The position numbers and the translations under genes are program-made. From positions 1 to 31,668 of the forward strand of contig JAYMTF010000689.1 in NCBI GenBank assembly GCA_036897485.1: a stretch of 31,668 nt of DNA, written 5' to 3'. This DNA is from Pelargonium nanum (taxonomy: Eukaryota; Streptophyta; Magnoliopsida; Geraniales; Geraniaceae). The notes beneath the pieces were generated by a model. It made no database searches and was not told the DNA's origin. It was given only the letters and a program-made list of their open reading frames with translations. Shown here piece after piece: positions 21,632 through 31,668 of the stretch; the first letter of the stretch is position 1, and every line of letters starts with the position of its first letter.

Positions 21632-22509
21632 ATGTCTTAAATTCTTGGTAAAGAAACAAATGCATTAGTTGTGCATAAACAATTTATATAGCATAAGACA
21701 TTTTTTAACCGGACCTCGAAACTCAGACCGTTATGATTGAATTCGGTTTAGCCCCCAAAAATCATTTGGTTGGTTCATCCGGCCCCACACCCAAATCCCA
21801 ATCAACCTGAGCTTCGGATATTTAATTTGCTTATGAATGTACTCAGATTGGCTTTGTTAAACAACCTAACATAAACGTGCAATTTTGAACTTAAAACAGA
21901 AAATAAGTTGTTTCACAACCCTTTGGTTGATATGATACATCGAACAAGGAAAGTTACTGGTTGAAACTCCATTTAAACACAATTTTTTTCTTGGATTTGA
22001 GCAAACATTTTGTGCCCATAAAATAAAACTGACAATTTAGACTCAAATCATCGGAGCACCCGAGCAACTTTTGGGCATGGTTGAATTCATCTTGTGGACA
22101 TTTTGGGTCAAATCGTATCAGACAAACCCACTGCAATCCACACATTTTTCATGCTTAAAGTAAAATCCGAACGAATACGAATCCATCCGAGTCGGTTTTT
22201 AGCAATCCAAACCCAAAATTGCCACATTTACAATAAAACTATCGGAGCGGATATGAGTGTTATTGACCGAGACCTCGCTCATTAATTATTTGGTAGAAAA
22301 TTTTTTTCTTCATATAAATATATAATGTTCATATCCAAAAAGAAAAAACCATCATTATTTACTTTTGGAAATCTTGTTTATCCTGTAATTATTTATTTAC
22401 TTATATGAAGGTTCACCTTCTCTACCGCTCTTGTTCAAAGGGTTAAAAAAAACAAAAACAAAAATGGAAAAAAGTAAATTAAATTAACATAAATAGAAAT
22501 TACAATTTA

Positions 22510-27419
<4,910 letters not shown>

Positions 27420-27760
27420 ATCATGCAAGTCCTATTCACATTGAATATGCGAAAGCTTTAGAATTGTTCATAGAAAGAGCCTGAAAAAATATAATAAGAG
27501 AAGCATTCCCCTTGAGTGCGCGCCCATTGATTCTTGCAAAAAAAGCAGCATTGTTTCAAGATTTTTCTGTAGTTTGCCATTTGGATAGTGTCTTCAGAAA
27601 GGAAAATGGAAGAAGCTCAAGATGAGTATAAGTGATTGAATTTTATATTTTTGTTTTTGCTAATTTAGTTTAGTTTGTAGAACAATTGAATATTTATAGG
27701 GCTTCTATGATTGAAGTTGTAAGTGTTGATGTATATTTGATTGATCCTATTATTGAAAAT
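27420..27760 (+). other. Probable 3' UTR of the SCPL gene
   Basis: AT-rich tail after the TAA with no coding signal; the right end is a guess. Confidence 0.35.
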
Positions 27761-29309
27761 AATTTACATGATCAGTGGCCGATATCAGAATTCATTATAG
27801 TAATGTTTGATGCAAAAAGTTGGATGCCTTTATTCTGCTGTTAGGATCAAACTATAACTTTTCAGAATTCAGATTCGTAATTGTGTTTTTGTTTTGTTGA
27901 ATAACTGAATGCATATGTTTTCAGACATCATCTAAAATTAAAAATTGATGTTTTTTTTAACAATCAAGATTCGTTGTTTGAGAGATTATGGTCAAAATCA
28001 AAATGGTGACTACAAGCTAGGCCAAAGGTTCCATAGCTAGCAAATAGCAAAATGCTATTTGCCACAAATTATATATCCATGAGAAAAAGTAAATTAAATC
28101 GGATGTTTATGAGCCAGACTAATAAGAAGATAATACTATGATAATATTTTTATAGAGTTCAGATTTTTTTTAATGAGATGACACAATTTTTTTTATCCGA
28201 AGAGAAGAACCCAAAAAATATGAACCAATATTTTTTGGTTTAAACTAAATCAAACAATGAAATTATAACATCACATTAAAATTTCATTTTTACCCATCTC
28301 GATAAATTTGTAGAAAAGAAACGGCTTGTTGAATTAATAATTTAGCCTAACCTATGTAACTCTTGCTTTATGATCATTGCTGTATAGGTGATGGCTCCAC
28401 TTGTATCTTCTAAACAAAAATAGTTTCACTTGTGGATTACCATCATTCTCCAATTATTATACAAACAACAATTCTCTGAAGAAAAATACTCTAAAATATA
28501 AACTCCACTACAATCCCCACACAAAGAATATAAACCAAACCCTTGTAAATGTAATCATGTTTGATTGAGCATAGAACAAAAAAGGAAGCGATTGATTGAG
28601 CATCTACCAGATTTGCCTATATATTGTTCTTACTTCTTATATATATATATATTCTTTACTTGCCTTAACAACCTACTTCACTGTGATCAGTTGATGCCAC
28701 TACAAGATCTCCCTAGAACGTACCTTCATGAATTAAAATTATATATCGATCTTTTTATTATATAGTATATATAATAATTCTCTTATACTCGATCAAGTAA
28801 ATTTGTGAGAGTGGAACAATCCGTTGTATTAAAAATGTGTTACAATCTCATTGACGGCTTTGTCAGAAACTCTTATACAAAAATAATTAATAAAGAGGCA
28901 ACATTGCTTATAAATTATAAGAATGATTACAAATAACCAATATTAGGGTTGTCAGCTTCTGAAATTGGATAAGTGAGCCATTCTACAAATTCCTTAATGG
29001 CTAAGATGCACCCAAGTCAGTCATTTTCATATTTCCATGTTTAAAAAAAAGTTATTTTATGAACAACCAATCAAAGTTAAAAGGCACAATGTAGAGCAAA
29101 GTTGGGAGATTCATTTTGAATTCTTATCATTTTCAGCTTTAACAAACATACCTTTTAAAAAAAGCAATATCACCCATTAAAAGAGAATGGTGCACAAGAG
29201 AGAAACCACTAGAAACAAGTAGAGAAAAAAAAAACAAAACTATAGGTACCAAGTATACAATATACACTACTGTAGTTATAAGAAAAAAAGACAGTTCAGT
29301 GCACGAGAA
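27761..29309. other. Intergenic region and tetraspanin promoter
   Basis: AT-rich DNA with an (AT)n run at 28638-28652 and no gene that I can support. The frame at 28565-28765 is low-complexity. The last 100 bases contain AAGTATACAATATACAC before the start codon at 29310. Confidence 0.5.
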
Positions 29310-30281
29310 ATGTATCGATTCAGTAACACACTCATCGGAATCTTGAACCTCTTCACCTTGTTGGCCTCGATTCCGGTGATCGGGGGCGGGCTATGGGTGG
29401 CTAGGAGGAGCACCACCTGCGAGAGCTTCCTCCAAACACCACTTTTGGTGGTGGGTTTCATTGTGATGGTGGTTTCACTAGCCGGCTTCATTGGGGCATG
29501 TTTTAGGGTGGCATGGGCTCTTTGGGTCTACTTGCTGGTCATGTTGCTCCTCATAGCCACCTTGATGGGGCTCACCATCTTCGGGCTCGTGGTCACCGCC
29601 CAAGGCGGCGGCGTGGCGGTTCCCGGCAGGCTCTACCGGGAGTATGTGCTGGAGAAGTACTCGCCGTGGTTGCAGAGAAGAGTGAAGGACCCACAATATT
29701 GGAGCACCATTAGGAGTTGCATATTGGGGTCCAAAACTTGTGCAAAGCTTGCTTATTGGACTCCTCTTGATTATCTACAAAAAGACTTGTCACCAATACA
29801 GGTAATTTTTTTAAATATTCATTGTTGCGCCCGTTAAAAATTATTTTAGTAGAGATTTGAACGGTATTCTGTTATAATTAATTTGTCTGCACTGGCTAAA
29901 TATTCTGGATATGTACATGTATAGTCTGGATGTTGTAAACCGCCAACTACGTGTAACTACAACGTTGGAGTAATGGTTACGCAAGACGGAGACTGTTACC
30001 GGTGGAACAACTTGGCGGTGACGCTGTGCTATGACTGCGATTCGTGCAAGGCCGGAGTGTTGGAGACTATCCGGAGGGATTGGCACAAGCTCTTCATTCT
30101 CAATGTTGTCATGTTGTTGGTTCTCATTGGTGTATATGCTATAGGTTGTTGTGCATACCGGAATACTAAACGAGCCGTGACTGATTACCCGTATGGACGC
30201 AACCGGATGTCCAAAATCCGACCCAGATGGGACTACTATTGGTGGAGATGGTGGTTTCATAAAAGAGACCAACTTTATTGA
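29310..30281 (+). CDS. Tetraspanin of the TET5/TET6 type, 282 aa
   Basis: Two coding exons, 29310-29801 and 29925-30281 (TGA), with GTAATT donor and TATAG acceptor, give 282 residues. Tetraspanins are four-span plasma-membrane organisers of protein microdomains; plant members are tied to development and extracellular vesicles. Spans lie at about 8-30, 44-65, 70-96 and 221-243. The large extracellular loop (97-220) carries the plant signature SGCCKPPTTC at 165-174, a further Cys set (DCYRW, CYDCDSC at 199-205) and RRDWHKL before the last span. The intron falls exactly before SGCC, a position I recall as usual in plant tetraspanins. The C-terminal tail is aromatic and basic (YYWWRWWFHKRDQLY). 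MYRFSNTLIGILNLFTLLAS is the family N-terminus, so the start is secure. Which TET member it is was not tested. Confidence 0.95.
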
Positions 30282-31637
30282 TGTTTTATTTGTTTTAGAG
30301 TATGTTTCATTGTTGTTGTGATCAAAACACAACGTTTAGCTTAGAGTGTAGGTACGTTGATGTGTCATATCCACGTGACAAATATTATGAGCTAACTAAC
30401 ATGTTGACGTGTCTTTAATAGCTAAAGGTGACATATATATTGTTTAGCGACTCTCTCAACAAACGTATATGGCAACTTAAAATAGTGGAGGTTTTGATAT
30501 GTTTGTGTACCTACCAAATATTACATTCCATTTGTCTATATCATATTGAAGACTTAACAAGTCATCATTGACATGTATGAGTTGTAAACGTTGACCCAAT
30601 TGGTAAACCATTAGGTGTAGCTAGAGAGGTGAATTAGGAGAGTCTCTAACCAAGTCAACGTTTACTTTCAACCAAAGAAATTTCAATTAGTTCTTGTTAT
30701 TTTGATATAATGGTATATTCAAATATAAAATGAGCTAACAAAACTTAATTTGAGGCATTTCATGTTATTGTTTGAAACTATATATTATTAGCCAATATTT
30801 AAAATATTGGAACTGAAAATTCAGTTTAATTGATCATTACTATGACATTTATAAGAGATTCAAATCTGATTTTGATCTCAAATTGGACTGAATTGACCAC
30901 CGAGTCTAACATAGTTGCAAGCCCATGAAATGTCAACAAAGAATGATCAATCTCTCCTTTCCAATTTCAAAGTGAAAAAAAAAAAAAAACCTCGATAAGC
31001 AAAAAAACAAGATTGGAGTCCTAATAAGCAACCGGACCAAAATCGTTTTACAAAACAAATATTGTCTTCCATGATTGCATGGATCGATGACTCTCTTTGG
31101 AGTCAAGAAGAACATTGAAAAGTACTCTCACAATGTAGAGAAGACTTCATTGCGCGGATTTGTGATACAAGTATAAAACTCGAGTTCAGTGTCTCACACC
31201 GGAAAAGAAGAGCAAGAATTACCATTTGAATATATAAATGACCAACTTAATTAGCAAGGTGAAAACAAGTCACTCCTAGATTTCCTTTTAAAGCAACTCT
31301 TAGATTTTTAATTTTCACAGTTTAATTTAATAAACAATTTGATCATGCACTACAAGAGTGAAGGCAAACAATGCAATCTAATGTTGAGAATAAGTGGGCT
31401 TTTATTTGGATAACGAGTTAAGGTGTCGATGGGGGTTTTCAGAGTTATAAACTTGAGGTGGTTTTATTTTGACAATGCCCTTATCTGGTCGTCGATGATG
31501 TGATCAAGTCAAATTAAATTTGACGTTGCATGCAACGCACCTATGTTGCCAAACAGTCCTAAATTTTCCACAACATGATTCCATAGCAAACATATGTTGA
31601 TTACTATAGACTTTCTTGTAGAGATTTGAATTTTTAT

Positions 31638-31668
<31 letters not shown>
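30282..31668. other. 3' UTR and intergenic DNA, ending in an (AT)n tract
   Basis: AT-rich sequence after the tetraspanin stop. A G-box core CACGTG is at 30372-30377, a poly-A run at about 30977-30990, and a CTCACACCG...TATATAAA arrangement at 31191-31238. The window closes in an (AT)n microsatellite from 31642 to the last base, whose true length is unknown. No further gene is seen. Confidence 0.5.

Larger units (their letters stand above)
18081..22499. other. 4.4-kb gene-poor region between divergent promoters
   Basis: AT-rich DNA separates the - strand SANT gene and the + strand carboxypeptidase gene. Its left part is the PWR-like promoter. A G-box core CACGTG sits at 19296-19301 within GTCACGTCACACGTGAAC. 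Scattered phrases such as GAACCCGAGACCTCC (near 21581) and CTCGAACCCGAGG (near 20460) look like the B-box ends of decayed tRNA-derived elements. From about 21700 to 22280 the sequence is richer in CCGA/ACCC words than its surroundings and may be an old non-coding repeat. No intact transposon ORF, terminal repeat pair or conserved gene is recognised. Confidence 0.5.

Noticed and set aside
18081..22499. LTR retrotransposon or full transposon in the large intergenic region
   Set aside because: No long terminal repeats, transposase or polymerase frames or terminal inverted repeats were found, only short SINE-like words.
29841..30332. 163-residue minus-strand frame
   Set aside because: It is antisense to tetraspanin exon 2, which has clear family motifs on the plus strand.

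Overview
The window is nuclear DNA from a flowering plant, almost certainly a eudicot. The genes carry short introns with GT..AG borders, intron and intergenic DNA is AT/T-rich, leaders contain CT/GA tracts, and the proteins belong to plant families (POWERDRESS-type SANT protein, plant carboxypeptidase II-type SCPL, TET5/6-type tetraspanin). No bacterial, viral or CRISPR feature is seen.

Layout. (1) 1-~3880, + strand: 3' part of a TFIIF beta-subunit (RAP30) gene. The window opens inside an intron, five coding exons follow, and the N-terminal coding exon lies outside the window. (2) ~5123-8490, + strand: a 348-residue plant protein that I cannot name, with a 5'-UTR intron and a tRNA-derived SINE in its first coding intron. 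(3) ~9350-18080, - strand, convergent with (2): a 1703-residue double-SANT protein that is the homologue of Arabidopsis POWERDRESS. Its leader is predicted to hold a short upstream ORF, and its third intron a 189-bp tandem duplication. (4) ~18.1-22.5 kb: gene-poor AT-rich DNA between two divergent promoters, with tRNA-like SINE debris and one small hydrophobic ORF. (5) ~22.5-27.76 kb, + strand: a secreted serine carboxypeptidase-like (SCPL) gene with nine coding exons and an intact catalytic triad. (6) 27.8-29.3 kb: intergenic DNA. (7) 29310-30281, + strand: a two-exon tetraspanin of the TET5/TET6 type. (8) 30.3 kb to the end: intergenic DNA closing in an (AT)n tract.

The genes do not form a pathway. 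Two of the five act in transcription or chromatin (TFIIF beta, POWERDRESS homologue), two are secretory or membrane proteins, and one is unknown. The most striking local observation is an exact 66-bp tandem duplication across the 3' end of SCPL exon 4 and its splice donor. It leaves two identical donors 66 bp apart in the same open frame, so using the downstream donor would insert 22 residues without a frameshift. I found no convincing novel multi-gene system. All exon borders below were placed by hand from splice signals, reading-frame continuity and remembered family sequences, without alignments or transcripts.
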